Positions 37,879-47,076 of a stretch of DNA of 64,000 nt are shown piece by piece; the first letter of the stretch is position 1, and each line of letters opens with the position of its first letter. Below the pieces are notes generated by a model. The model saw nothing but the letters and a program-made list of their open reading frames with translations. It searched no databases and was not told the origin of the DNA. Source of the stretch: Rhodospirillaceae bacterium (lineage in GTDB: Bacteria > Pseudomonadota > Alphaproteobacteria > Dongiales > Dongiaceae); NCBI GenBank assembly GCA_016712715.1, contig JADJQM010000002.1, positions 930,001 through 994,000 on the forward strand, read 5' to 3'. Position numbers and translations under genes: made by a program.

Positions 37879-37941
37879 TTCCTAGGGCCAAAGGCCAGCT
37901 TGGTGGATCGGTCGCTGCGCGCCCGCAACCGCCTTGTCCAG

Positions 37942-37971
37942 CAAGGGCGCTGACCTCCATCAGCGTCCTTG
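37942..37971 (+). terminator. Terminator-like hairpin after the RTX gene
   Basis: CAAGGGCGCTGA and TCAGCGTCCTTG form a 12-bp stem with one G-T pair and a six-base loop; only CCTTTCC follows instead of a clean T-run. It lies 63 bases after the RTX stop. Confidence 0.45.
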
Positions 37972-38127
37972 CCTTTCCGGACGGCATCACCCGGCAATCC
38001 CGTTTCACATCAACGCCTTGAAAAACTAAGAAATCCTTAGCATCTCAGACCGTACCCTGGGTCCTTGTTGCTGAATGACCCCAGGCAGGATCGGATCTGG
38101 CCAGGAACGGCCGTCGAGATCGGGAAC

Positions 38128-40287
38128 ATGAAGAAAGCCGATGTGAAGAGGCCAATGTTGCGCGGCGCCAAGCGTCAAGCCGACATATCGGCAAAGCCAC
38201 CCAGTTCCTTCGACCCAAAGGAATTGCAGGCAGCGGCCGACCAGGTCGCTCGTCCGGAGAAGTCCTATCCCGCGGTGTCGGCGGTGGATGAACAAGAGGA
38301 AGCGGAATCTCTTTTTCGCGCTGTCTTCGAGCAGGCCGCCATCGGCATCTGCTATTCCGATTTCGAGGGCGTGTTCATTCGGGTCAACCAACGCTTCTGC
38401 GGCATCGTCGGCTACGACCCCGCGGAATTGGTCGGCCGCAGCTTTGCCGACATTACGCATCCGGATGATGTCGCGATCGACAATCAACTGGGCGATGACC
38501 TCATTGCCGGCAAGCGCGGCCCCTATACGCTGGAAAAGAGATATATCGGCAAGGCCGGGCAGATTATCTGGGTCCGCCTGACAGTGACCTTGGCACGCAC
38601 GCGCAACGGCGCACCGCACCGGCTGATTGGCGTGGTGGAGGACATCAACGATGTCATGCGCACCGAACAGGCCCTGAAACGAAGTGAAACAAGGCTACAG
38701 GAAGCGCAGCGGATCGCCCATCTCGGCGCCTGGGAAATCGACCACGCCGATGGCAGCCGCGTCTGGTCCGACGAAGTCTTCAACATCCTCGAGCTTGACC
38801 GTTCGACCTCGGGAAATTTCTATCTGGCTTTCGAGAACGCCATTCATCCAGAAGACCGCGACGGAGTGGCGCGTGTCTATGCGGACTCGCTTGCCAATCA
38901 TCTGCCTTTTGACATGACCTACCGCGTTGTGATGCCAGACGGCCGCATCAAGCATGTCGACGTGCATGGCCGCAGCTTCTATGATTCCGTCGGCAAGCCG
39001 ACCCGTTCCATCGGCACCGTGCAGGACATCACGGTGCAGAAGCAGGGCGAAATCGCTTTGCGCCAGGCCAAGGAAAGTGCCGAGACGGCCAATCGTGCCA
39101 AATCCGATTTCCTCGCCAATATGAGCCATGAACTGCGTACACCGCTCAATGCAGTGCTCGGTTACGCGCAGCTGCTGGAAACGGAACGCGCCGGCCCCCT
39201 GCTGCCCAAGCAACGCGAATATCTGCGTGATATCATGGCGGGCGGAAAGCACCTCCTTGAGCTGATCCAGGACATCCTGGAGCTGGCCAAGATAGATGCC
39301 GGTCGCATCGGTTTGAAGATCGAACCGATTGATGCTTTCGCGGTCATTGACGATGCATTGCCGCTGATTGAAAGCATGGGTGCTGCCCGCGCCATCAAGC
39401 TGAAGGTTGCGCGGCCTGGCGATCCCCTGCCATGGGTTCTGGCGGACCGGGTCCGCTTGCGCCAGGTGTTCCTCAATCTGCTGACCAACGCGATCAAGTA
39501 CAACCGGCCGGGCGGTGATGTGGATCTGGCGTGCTCGGTTGTAAGGCCGGGCTTCCTGCGCGTCTCGGTGCGCGACACCGGCTACGGCATTCCGGCGGAG
39601 CGACAGGCGGAATTGTTCGTGCCGTTCAATCGCCTTGGCGCCGAGATGCTGGCGGTCGAAGGGACCGGCATTGGTCTGTCCATCAGCAAACGGTTGACCG
39701 AACTGATGAACGGCAAGATCGGCTTCAAGAGTGGGCTGGACCAGGGCAGCACCTTCTGGGTCGACCTGCCGATCGCCGATGCCAAGCTGGCGGCACCGGA
39801 GCAGACTGAGCCACCATCCGTCGCGGGCGTGCCCTCGTCCCCGACATTGTCACCCGCGGCGTCGACTCCGGGGGAACTAACGCGGGTCTTCAGGCCGCAT
39901 CGGCGTATTCTCTATGTCGAGGACAATCCAGCCCATGTGCGCCTGATCGAGCGGGCGCTGGCCCAGCTCGATAACGTTTCGCTCACAACGGTACATACCG
40001 CTGAACTCGGATTGGTGGCCATGCGCTCGCACGCGCCGGATCTCATCTTGATCGATCTTGGGGACGCCGCGCTCGTCCGGCAGGAATCCCACCGTCGCCT
40101 GATGGCCATGGCTGACGAGCGGCATGTTCCGGTTCTCGATCTCGGCGCCAACCAGGCGATTGCCCGTGACCGCCTGGCAAACGATGCCGATCCTCCCTTT
40201 GCCGGCGATCTGGGCCCCGGCGCCGACCTGGTCGATATCCCGCGGTTGCTCTGCGAAATCGAACGGCGGATCGGCCTCCTGGGCTGA
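38128..40287 (+). CDS. PAS-PAS hybrid sensor histidine kinase with degenerate receiver domain
   Basis: A 719-residue soluble kinase without membrane spans. Two PAS/PAC sensor domains (residues about 70-195, QAAIGICYSDFEGVFIRVN; and 205-320, GAWEIDHADGSRVWSDEV) precede a HisKA domain with FLANMSHELRTPLNAVLGY and a HATPase domain with NLLTNAIKYN and DTGYGIP. The C-terminal 110 residues look like a receiver: ILYVEDNPAHVRLI and DLILIDLGD keep the acidic and acceptor Asp, but the usual Thr/Ser (here VLDLGAN) and Lys are absent. The start is ATG 38128 rather than a TTG 21 codons upstream. No partner regulator is adjacent, so the output is unknown. Confidence 0.9.
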   Translation: MKKADVKRPMLRGAKRQADISAKPPSSFDPKELQAAADQVARPEKSYPAVSAVDEQEEAESLFRAVFEQAAIGICYSDFEGVFIRVNQRFCGIVGYDPAELVGRSFADITHPDDVAIDNQLGDDLIAGKRGPYTLEKRYIGKAGQIIWVRLTVTLARTRNGAPHRLIGVVEDINDVMRTEQALKRSETRLQEAQRIAHLGAWEIDHADGSRVWSDEVFNILELDRSTSGNFYLAFENAIHPEDRDGVARVYADSLANHLPFDMTYRVVMPDGRIKHVDVHGRSFYDSVGKPTRSIGTVQDITVQKQGEIALRQAKESAETANRAKSDFLANMSHELRTPLNAVLGYAQLLETERAGPLLPKQREYLRDIMAGGKHLLELIQDILELAKIDAGRIGLKIEPIDAFAVIDDALPLIESMGAARAIKLKVARPGDPLPWVLADRVRLRQVFLNLLTNAIKYNRPGGDVDLACSVVRPGFLRVSVRDTGYGIPAERQAELFVPFNRLGAEMLAVEGTGIGLSISKRLTELMNGKIGFKSGLDQGSTFWVDLPIADAKLAAPEQTEPPSVAGVPSSPTLSPAASTPGELTRVFRPHRRILYVEDNPAHVRLIERALAQLDNVSLTTVHTAELGLVAMRSHAPDLILIDLGDAALVRQESHRRLMAMADERHVPVLDLGANQAIARDRLANDADPPFAGDLGPGADLVDIPRLLCEIERRIGLLG

Positions 40288-40336
40288 TTTGATGCCGGTC
40301 CGCAGGCTGGTTGCCGACAGGGCCGGTGGCTGCCAT

Positions 40337-40369
40337 CCAGGCAGAGGCCAGGCAGAGGCCAGGCAGAGG
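40337..40369. repeat. Tandem repeat, 3 x 11 bp
   Basis: CCAGGCAGAGG is repeated three times without a break, in the gap between the kinase and tldD, 74 bases before the tldD ATG. Such a short perfect repeat could vary in copy number. Confidence 0.9.
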
Positions 40370-40442
40370 TGGGTGGCAAAACCCGCCCGGGCGTCCTATA
40401 TCAGAACCCAGATCCCCGAAGACCGCGCCGGAGCCCCAAGCC

Positions 40443-41876
40443 ATGTCGAATTTAGCCACCACCAATCAGCTGTTCTTTGAACGCGCCGGCCTCGACCAGC
40501 GCAAGGTTGACAGGCTGGTGGCGGATGCCCTCAACGGCGCCGATGACGGCGAGCTCTATCTCGAATACGAGCAGTCCGAAGCGCTGTCTTTTGATGACGG
40601 GCGGCTCAAAAGCGCCAGCTTTGATACCACCCAGGGATTCGGCCTGCGCGCCATCGCCGGCGAGATTTCGGGCTATGCCCATGCGAGCGACCTCTCCGAG
40701 GCGGCGCTCGCCCGCGCCGCCCAGACCGTGAAGGCGGTCCATGCCGGCCATAACGGCGCCCTCGATGTGGGTCCGGTCGGAACCAACCGGCAGCTCTATT
40801 CCCCCGACAATCCCTTGGGCCTTTTGCCGTTTGAACGGAAGGTAAAACTGCTCGAGGAGATCGATGCCTATGCGCGGGCCAAGGATCCACGGGTGCGGCA
40901 GGTGATGTGTTCGATCTCCGGCTCCTGGTCGGCCATCCAGATCATCCGCGGTGACGGCCAGCGCATGGCCGATGTTCGCCCGCTGGTGCGGCTCAACATC
41001 TCCGTCATGGTGGAGCAGGATGGTCGCATGGAGACCGGCTCGTTCGGCTCCGGCGGCCGCGTCACCTATGACGGCGTGGTCGATCCGGCCCATTGGCAGG
41101 CAGGTGCTGATGAAGCGCTGCGCCAGGCGATCGTCAATCTGGGGTCGATTCCGGCCCCCGCCGGTGAAATGCCCGTGGTGCTTGGGCCCGGCTGGCCGGG
41201 TATCCTGCTTCATGAAGCGATCGGGCATGGGCTTGAAGGCGATTTCAATCGGAAGAAGACCTCGGCCTTTGCTGGCCTGATGGGCAGCCGCATTGCAGCA
41301 CCCGGTGTCACTGTCGTCGATGACGGGACGCTCACCGACCGGCGCGGCTCGCTGACCATCGATGATGAAGGCACGCCGACGCAATGCACGACCCTGATCG
41401 AGGACGGCATTCTGAAGGGCTATCTCCAGGACCGGCAGAATGCGCGCCTCATGGGCATGAAGCCGACCGGCAATGGCAGGCGCCAGAGCTTCGCCCATAA
41501 CCCGATGCCGCGCATGACCAACACCATCATGCTGAACGGCAAGCATGCGCCGGAAGAAGTTCTGGCCTCCGTCAAGAAGGGACTCTACGCGGTCAATTTC
41601 GGCGGCGGCCAGGTCGACATCACCTCGGGCAAATTCGTGTTCTCGGCGTCCGAAGCCTATCTCATCGAAGACGGCAAGATCGGCCCGGCGGTCAAGGGGG
41701 CGACCCTCATCGGCAATGGCCCGGACGTGCTCACCAAGGTTGGCATGATCGGCAATGACATGAAGCTTGATACCGGTGTGGGCACCTGCGGCAAGGAAGG
41801 CCAGGGCGTGCCTGTGGGCGTTGGCCAGCCGACCTTGCGCATCGATGCGCTCACGGTGGGTGGCACGGCGGCTTAG
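40443..41876 (+). CDS. tldD: Metalloprotease TldD
   Basis: A 477-residue TldD-family protease subunit. The zinc site is HEAIGHGLEGD and the GTCGKEGQGVPVGVGQPTLRI segment near the C-terminus is highly conserved. TldD with TldE/PmbA degrades modified peptides and processes some RiPPs and antitoxins. The ATG at 40443 starts MSNLATTNQLFFE. No tldE lies next to it. A palindromic repeat element follows. Confidence 0.97.
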   Translation: MSNLATTNQLFFERAGLDQRKVDRLVADALNGADDGELYLEYEQSEALSFDDGRLKSASFDTTQGFGLRAIAGEISGYAHASDLSEAALARAAQTVKAVHAGHNGALDVGPVGTNRQLYSPDNPLGLLPFERKVKLLEEIDAYARAKDPRVRQVMCSISGSWSAIQIIRGDGQRMADVRPLVRLNISVMVEQDGRMETGSFGSGGRVTYDGVVDPAHWQAGADEALRQAIVNLGSIPAPAGEMPVVLGPGWPGILLHEAIGHGLEGDFNRKKTSAFAGLMGSRIAAPGVTVVDDGTLTDRRGSLTIDDEGTPTQCTTLIEDGILKGYLQDRQNARLMGMKPTGNGRRQSFAHNPMPRMTNTIMLNGKHAPEEVLASVKKGLYAVNFGGGQVDITSGKFVFSASEAYLIEDGKIGPAVKGATLIGNGPDVLTKVGMIGNDMKLDTGVGTCGKEGQGVPVGVGQPTLRIDALTVGGTAA

Positions 41877-41894
41877 AGCGGAACCGTTCTATCC

Positions 41895-42066
41895 ACCCCC
41901 TCACCCTGACCCTCTCCCGCCCCGCCGACGAATGTCGGCATTCGCCGACAGGGGGAGAGGGGATGAGTCTCGTTCGGCAATAGCCGGCCTATCCCAACGA
42001 ATTCGATATTGCACGGTTCGCATCAAGCCCCTCTCCCCTCGCGGGAGAGGGGTTGGGGTGAGGGGG
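41895..42066. repeat. Intergenic palindromic repeat, copy 4 (paired units, one with nested hairpin)
   Basis: The left unit CCCCCTCACCC-TGA-CCCTCTCCCGCCCC carries the nested GCCGACGAATGTCGGC...GCCGACAGGGGG hairpin; the right unit is the simple CCCCTCTCCCCTCGCGGG to GGGGTGAGGGGG form. They are separated by about 70 bases and lie between tldD and the methyltransferase gene. Confidence 0.9.
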
Positions 42067-42079
42067 CCCTCGCTATCGC

Positions 42080-42852
42080 GTGAGGGCTCTTGCCAGCGGC
42101 GACTCAGAATGGCATCAACATCTGATGGACTCGCCCGCCTATCAGCGCAATGACGCGATCAATGCCAGCATGTTCGTGCCGGAATCGCGCTTTGGCGTGT
42201 GGTTCCTCAAGACCGAGACCTGGGCAATCCATGTGTTGCAGCGGGCGCTGGGCGATCTCGAGCGCTTGATCGACGATCGCCGGCCTCGTTATGCAACCAT
42301 TGTCGATGTGGGCTGTGGTCGCGGTCGCTCTTTCAGGCTGTTGAAGGAGCGCTTCCGCCCGACCCGCATGATCGGTATCGATGTCGACGGCGCCATGCTG
42401 GAGATCGCCGCCGCCGAAACGGCGCGTGACGGCATGACGGTGGAATTCCAGCAGACGACATCTTCGCGGATGCTGCTGCCCAATGAGTCCGTCGACATGA
42501 TCTTCTGCCACCAGACCTTTCACCACCTGATGGATCAGGAACCTGCGCTCAGGGAATTCCATCGCGTGCTGAAGCCGGGCGGCCTCTTCCTGTTCGCGGA
42601 ATCGACCCGGAAGTATATCCACTCGCCCATGATCCGCCTGCTGTTCCGCCATCCGATGGATGTCCAGCGCACGGCAAAGAATATCTCGCCATGATCCGTG
42701 CTGCCGGATTCGACGTGGCCGAGCGGTCGATCTCCTATCCTTATCTGTGGTGGAGCCGCAACGATCTGGGCATTCTTGAGCGCTGGTTCGGCATTGCACC
42801 GGCAAGCGACCGTGAAGAGACTTTGCTCAACTGCGTCGCGGTGAAGCGCTGA
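42080..42852 (+). CDS. Class I SAM-dependent methyltransferase (Methyltransf_11 type), frameshifted near the 3' end
   Basis: The SAM-binding motif is VDVGCGRGRSFRLL, with GIDVDGAMLEIAA as the acidic loop and LKPGGLFLFAE as motif III. As written the frame stops at 42694 after VQRTAKNISP. One base appears to be missing near 42675-42681; in the next frame it continues EYLAMIRAAGFDVAERSISYPYLWW to the stop at 42852, a normal C-terminus for this family (about 257 residues in total). The truncated 204-residue form lacks the last strands of the fold. The start is taken as GTG 42080, with ATG 42125 (MDSPAYQRNDA) as an alternative. The substrate is unknown. It converges with the EamA gene. Confidence 0.8.
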
Positions 42853-42855
42853 ACC

Positions 42856-43776
42856 TCAGCGCTTCCGCAATTGCGGTGCTACCAGCACCAGGAACAGCGC
42901 GAAGACCACAAGAACCAAGGACAAGATTTCGTCCCATCCCACGGGATCGCCGGTGATCATGGCAGATGAGATGATGCCGACCACAGGGATCGCCAGGGTG
43001 CCGATGGCTGCCACGACGGCCGGATAGAGGCCGACGACGCGAAACCAGGCCCAATGACAGAACACCATCGGGATGAGGGCGGCATAGGCCACCGCCCACC
43101 AGCCCAGCGAACTGACAGCAGTGGGGTCGAAGTCAAAATCGAAGATCAGCGCGCCAAGGAAAATCGGGATGCCGCCCAGCAGCATCTGCCAGGCGACCAG
43201 CGATGTGGTCGGCATCGAATAGGTGTGCGTCTTGAGAGCCACCGTCCCGAGGGCCCAGGAGATGGCTGCGAGCAGCATGAAGATCGGGCCCATGGGGGCG
43301 GCACTGAGATTGGCCCAGTCCGGGATCACGAGCACGAGCAGGCCGATCATGCCGACGCCAAGGCCCGCAAGGCGCAGACCGTCGATCCGCTCGCGCAACC
43401 AGATGGCGGCGATGGGGGCCGCCCAGAGCGGCATGGTGAAGGCGAGGATCGACGCTCGGCCCGGCAACATCATGGTGACGCCGAGCGCCGAGAACAGGTG
43501 CCAGCCGGTGATATTGCCAAGAGCAGCGATCAAGAGCGGCCTCAGATCCTGGCGCGGTATGCGTAGGGAAAGGCGTGCCATGGCGGCGATGGCGAAGAGT
43601 CCGCCGGCACCGGCCAACAGGCAGATTGTGCGAAACGCCCAGACCGGCACCTCATTGACCGAGAGCTTGATTGCCGGCCAGTTGACGCCCCAGAAAATGG
43701 TAATCAGCGCCAGCAGGATGAGGCCCGTGGCGTCGCTGTCAGCGCGGACGCCAGCCGGCTTGACCTGATCGGTCAT
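42856..43776 (-). CDS. EamA (DMT) family transporter
   Basis: A 306-residue drug/metabolite transporter with ten predicted spans in two EamA repeats (IFWGVNWPAIKLSV in the first, ISWALGTVALKTHTYS in the second). Members export amino acids or metabolites. Its ATG overlaps the stop of the DUF1289 gene (ATGA), which in turn overlaps the diaminopropionate ammonia-lyase gene, so it is the third gene of a coupled operon and may move the lyase's substrate or a related amino acid. Confidence 0.92.
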   Translation of the reverse strand: MTDQVKPAGVRADSDATGLILLALITIFWGVNWPAIKLSVNEVPVWAFRTICLLAGAGGLFAIAAMARLSLRIPRQDLRPLLIAALGNITGWHLFSALGVTMMLPGRASILAFTMPLWAAPIAAIWLRERIDGLRLAGLGVGMIGLLVLVIPDWANLSAAPMGPIFMLLAAISWALGTVALKTHTYSMPTTSLVAWQMLLGGIPIFLGALIFDFDFDPTAVSSLGWWAVAYAALIPMVFCHWAWFRVVGLYPAVVAAIGTLAIPVVGIISSAMITGDPVGWDEILSLVLVVFALFLVLVAPQLRKR

Positions 43777-44054
43777 CGGGAGGCTGCCTTCGCGCGGCGC
43801 TCGGCGATGCGCGCCAGGATGGCATTGCGCGCATCGGGGTTGGAGATGATCCAGTCGCGGATCTCGTCGATGGTGCGGGTGCAGCCCACGCAATAGCCGG
43901 TCATCGGGTCCATCTGACAGACGCTGATGCAGGGTGAGGGCGGGCCGGACGCCAGCATGCGCATGCGTTCTTCCCGGCGCTGCTGGCGCGCGAGCTTGTC
44001 CTGCATCAGGCGGCGGCCTTCGATCTGTCCCTTTTCCCTGAGATCGTCGCTCAT
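43773..44054 (-). CDS. DUF1289 protein (predicted Fe-S protein)
   Basis: A 93-residue protein whose centre is PCISVCQMDPMTGYCVGCTRTIDEIRDW, the DUF1289 signature with four cysteines able to bind an iron-sulphur cluster or zinc, flanked by basic helices. Function is unknown. Both ends overlap neighbours by four bases (ATGA): dpaL upstream and the EamA transporter downstream. Confidence 0.93.
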   Translation of the reverse strand: MSDDLREKGQIEGRRLMQDKLARQQRREERMRMLASGPPSPCISVCQMDPMTGYCVGCTRTIDEIRDWIISNPDARNAILARIAERRAKAASR

Positions 44055-45268
44055 GCCGCTACCTCTTCTGGCGTTTGGCCGACGAGCTTTGCATAGAGAA
44101 CCGGGTCGGTGGCGCCTTCGCTACCGATGATGAGGATATTGGCGTTCCTGTCGAGCAGCAAAGCGGACCTTGCGGCAGGGTCGATCGCCGCCGCGATGAG
44201 CCCGGCCAGACCACCGACACCTGCTTCGCCGCCAACAACCTTGGCATCCCTGTCATTGCCAGCGGCCAGCGTCTTCATGGCAAACACCGCCGCATCGTCC
44301 GGCACGGTCATGAAGGCGAAGCTCGCCTTGTCGAGGAGCGACCAGGCAAGGGGCGACACCTCACCACAGGCGAGACCGGCCATCAGCGTATCCAGCTTGC
44401 CGGTGACGGCGGTGGGTGTGCCGGCCTGGGCGCTCACAAAATGGCAAGCAGCCTTTTCGGGTTCGACGACCACGATCTTGGGCCGCAGCGCATCCAGCTC
44501 CAGCCACAGATAGCCGGCAACCGCCGCCGGCAAGCCGCCGACGCCGGCCTGGATAAAGACGTGGCTGATGTTCTGGTGGTCCGGCAACTGCTGCATCACC
44601 TCATCCATCATCACGCTATAGCCATGCATGACGTGGCGCGGAATCTCCTGATAGCCTTCCCAGGTGGTGTCCGAGATCACCTGCCAGCCATTCTTCGCGG
44701 CATCGGCCGCACAGGCGCGGACCGAGGCGTCATAATTGTCCGGGATGCGCCGCATTTCCGCGCCGAATGCGGCAATGGCCTTCTCGCGCCCGACACTGAC
44801 GCCGGCATGGATGTAGATGACGGCGCGGCACCCGAACAGCCTGGCGCCCCAGGCAACGGATTTGCCGTGGTTGCCGTCGGTCGCCGTGCAAACCGTGATA
44901 TCCCTGGTGCGGTCGCGGTATTTGCCGGCGAGGAGATCGGCAAGCGTGACGTCGCCACCCAACCGGTCCTGCAGATGACGCAGGACCGCATAGGCACCGC
45001 CGACCGCCTTGAAGGCGCCGAGGCCGAACCGCGCGCTCTCGTCCTTGTAGAAGATCTTCCCCACGGCCAGTTGATCCGCCAGCCCGTCGAGAGAGCGGAG
45101 GGGTGTGGGCTCATAGCCGGGCCAGGCCTTGATCTCGGCGCAGGCGCGGGCAAAACCCGCGGCATCCACCACGCCAGGAGCCGCCATCTCCAGCCGGTCT
45201 TCGGCCGGGCTGAGGCGCGGATTGACGAAGATCTTGGCGGGCAAGCGAGGTGGTTTCCATTCGGTCAT
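44051..45268 (-). CDS. dpaL: Diaminopropionate ammonia-lyase
   Basis: A 405-residue fold-type II PLP enzyme that cleaves 2,3-diaminopropionate to pyruvate and ammonia. The PLP lysine is in RFGLGAFKAVGGAYAV and the substrate loop is CTATDGNHGKSVAWGARLFG, both diagnostic of this family; the glycine loop is QAGVGGLPAAVAG. The ATG at 45268 starts MTEWKPPRLP. It leads an operon with DUF1289 and EamA genes, joined by ATGA overlaps. Confidence 0.93.
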   Translation of the reverse strand: MTEWKPPRLPAKIFVNPRLSPAEDRLEMAAPGVVDAAGFARACAEIKAWPGYEPTPLRSLDGLADQLAVGKIFYKDESARFGLGAFKAVGGAYAVLRHLQDRLGGDVTLADLLAGKYRDRTRDITVCTATDGNHGKSVAWGARLFGCRAVIYIHAGVSVGREKAIAAFGAEMRRIPDNYDASVRACAADAAKNGWQVISDTTWEGYQEIPRHVMHGYSVMMDEVMQQLPDHQNISHVFIQAGVGGLPAAVAGYLWLELDALRPKIVVVEPEKAACHFVSAQAGTPTAVTGKLDTLMAGLACGEVSPLAWSLLDKASFAFMTVPDDAAVFAMKTLAAGNDRDAKVVGGEAGVGGLAGLIAAAIDPAARSALLLDRNANILIIGSEGATDPVLYAKLVGQTPEEVAA

Positions 45269-45340
45269 GGCTGCGACTATTATCAAACCGCCGGTTCTTA
45301 ATCAAACCCGCCCGGCACTTGCTACCTATGTGGGAGCTGC

Positions 45341-47071
45341 ATGACCTTGCCGGCCATCGGGCGAATCACCGCAAACTGGAACAGGTATCTCGGCCGCACC
45401 CGGCTCATGACCGGGTTGGTGCTGTTCTTCTATGTGCTGACCCACAATCTCAATCACGCGCTGGGCATCGTCTCGCTGCAATGGCTGGAAGCCGGGCGTT
45501 CGGTCTTCCTCGGTTTCTGGCGGTTCAAACCAGTCGAAGGGCTGCTGTTCATGGCCGCCTTTCTCCATATTCTGGTGGCGCTGATCGCCCTCTACCGCCG
45601 CCATTCCCTGAAGATGCCATTCTGGGAAGCAGCGCAGCTGGTGCTGGGTCTTGCGACACCGCCTTTGTTGATGCTTCACGTCCTGGGCACGGCCTATGCC
45701 AGCGAGCAGTACCATTTCAAGGATTCCTATGCCTATGTGCTGTTGACGTTGTGGGTGTTCCAGCCCTGGAATGGTGCGCTGCAGGCAATCGCCACTCTTG
45801 TCACCTGGATCCATGGCTGCATCGGCATGGCCTATTGGCTGCGCCTCAAGCCGTGGTATCCGCGGGCGCGGGCCTATCTCTTCGCGCTCGCCGTGACGAT
45901 TCCCGTGCTGTCACTGATCGGCTTTGCCGATTCCGGCCGCGCCATCGCCGAGAAACTCGAAGACGAGACCTGGTTGCCGGCTCTCATCGAACGGGACAAC
46001 CTCCCCAACCAGGAGGCGGCGGCCGAAGTCTATGCGCTCCGCGACCTGGGGTTCTGGATCTGCGGCGGGCTGCTTACCTTTGTCCTCGGCGCCCGCCTGG
46101 TCCGCGCCCAGCTCAATCGCCGCCGTGCCATCGCGATCTCCTATGAAGGCGGCGCGGTTGTTCATATCCAATCCGGCACCACCGTGCTGGAAGCCAGCCG
46201 CAGCGCCAGCATCCCCCATGCCTCGGTGTGCGGTGGGCGGGGTCGTTGCTCGACCTGCCGCATCAAGGTCCTGAAAGGTGCGGCCCAATTGCCCGTGCCC
46301 AGCGATGACGAGAGGCGTGTGCTGGCGCGTGTTGGCGCCGCACCTGATACCAGGCTTGCCTGCCAATTGCGGCCGGTGGCGCCGGTCACCGTGACGCCGC
46401 TGCTGCCAGCCCAGGCAGGCCCGCAGCAGGCACATGCGCGCGGCGACTATCATTCCGGGCGCGAGATGGAAATTGCCGTGCTGTTTGCTGATCTGCGTGG
46501 TTTCACGCAGCTTTCCGAGCGACGCCTGCCCTACGATGTGGTCTTCCTCCTCAACCGGTACTTCAAGGCCATGGGCGAGGCGGTGAGCGGCGCGGGCGGA
46601 CATCTCGACAAATTCATCGGTGATGGCGTCATGGCGCTTTTCGGCATCAAGAGCGGCATGGAGGGTGGTGACGGCAAGGCCGCCTGCACCCAGGCGCTGG
46701 AAGCCGCGCGGCGCATGTCCGTCAATCTCGAGGAACTCAACCGGCATCTGAAGGACGATCTGCCGATGCCGCTTCGGATCGGCATCGGCATTCATTTCGG
46801 TCCGGCCATCGTTGGCGATATGGGCTACGGTCCCAATCAGCACCTGACCGCCATCGGCGATACGGTGAATACGGCGAGCAGGCTGGAAACCGCCACCAAG
46901 GAACTTGATTGCCAATTGGTGATCTCGGAAAATGTCGCGCGTGCGGCCGGCATTGCCCTTGATCCCGCACTCATGCATCAGCTGCAGGTCCGCGGGCGGG
47001 AACAGACATTGGGCGTGCTGGCGATCAAATCGGCGCAGAATTTCGGCGAGGCCGCCGCAGCAGCGGATTGA
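45341..47071 (+). CDS. Membrane/2Fe-2S ferredoxin/adenylate cyclase fusion protein
   Basis: A 576-residue three-part protein. Residues 1-250 form about six membrane spans with several in-membrane histidines (VLTHNLNHALG, HILVALIALYRRH, MLHVLGTAY), like a haem-binding fumarate-reductase/cytochrome-b type bundle. Residues about 265-350 are a 2Fe-2S ferredoxin domain, SVCGGRGRCSTC plus a later LACQL. Residues about 375-565 are a class III cyclase: VLFADLRGFTQLSE and FIGDGVMALFG carry the metal-binding Asp residues, LDKFIGDG the substrate Lys and AIGDTVNTASRLE the Asp that specifies adenine. It presumably makes cAMP in response to redox state. It leads the operon with the desaturase (5-bp gap). 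Confidence 0.92.
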   Translation: MTLPAIGRITANWNRYLGRTRLMTGLVLFFYVLTHNLNHALGIVSLQWLEAGRSVFLGFWRFKPVEGLLFMAAFLHILVALIALYRRHSLKMPFWEAAQLVLGLATPPLLMLHVLGTAYASEQYHFKDSYAYVLLTLWVFQPWNGALQAIATLVTWIHGCIGMAYWLRLKPWYPRARAYLFALAVTIPVLSLIGFADSGRAIAEKLEDETWLPALIERDNLPNQEAAAEVYALRDLGFWICGGLLTFVLGARLVRAQLNRRRAIAISYEGGAVVHIQSGTTVLEASRSASIPHASVCGGRGRCSTCRIKVLKGAAQLPVPSDDERRVLARVGAAPDTRLACQLRPVAPVTVTPLLPAQAGPQQAHARGDYHSGREMEIAVLFADLRGFTQLSERRLPYDVVFLLNRYFKAMGEAVSGAGGHLDKFIGDGVMALFGIKSGMEGGDGKAACTQALEAARRMSVNLEELNRHLKDDLPMPLRIGIGIHFGPAIVGDMGYGPNQHLTAIGDTVNTASRLETATKELDCQLVISENVARAAGIALDPALMHQLQVRGREQTLGVLAIKSAQNFGEAAAAAD

Positions 47072-47076
47072 CGTGA

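Noticed and set aside
42125..42694. Treating the methyltransferase as a complete short gene
   Set aside because: The continuing frame supplies a typical C-terminus (EYLAMIRAAGFDV and on to 42852), so the early stop is more likely a frameshift.
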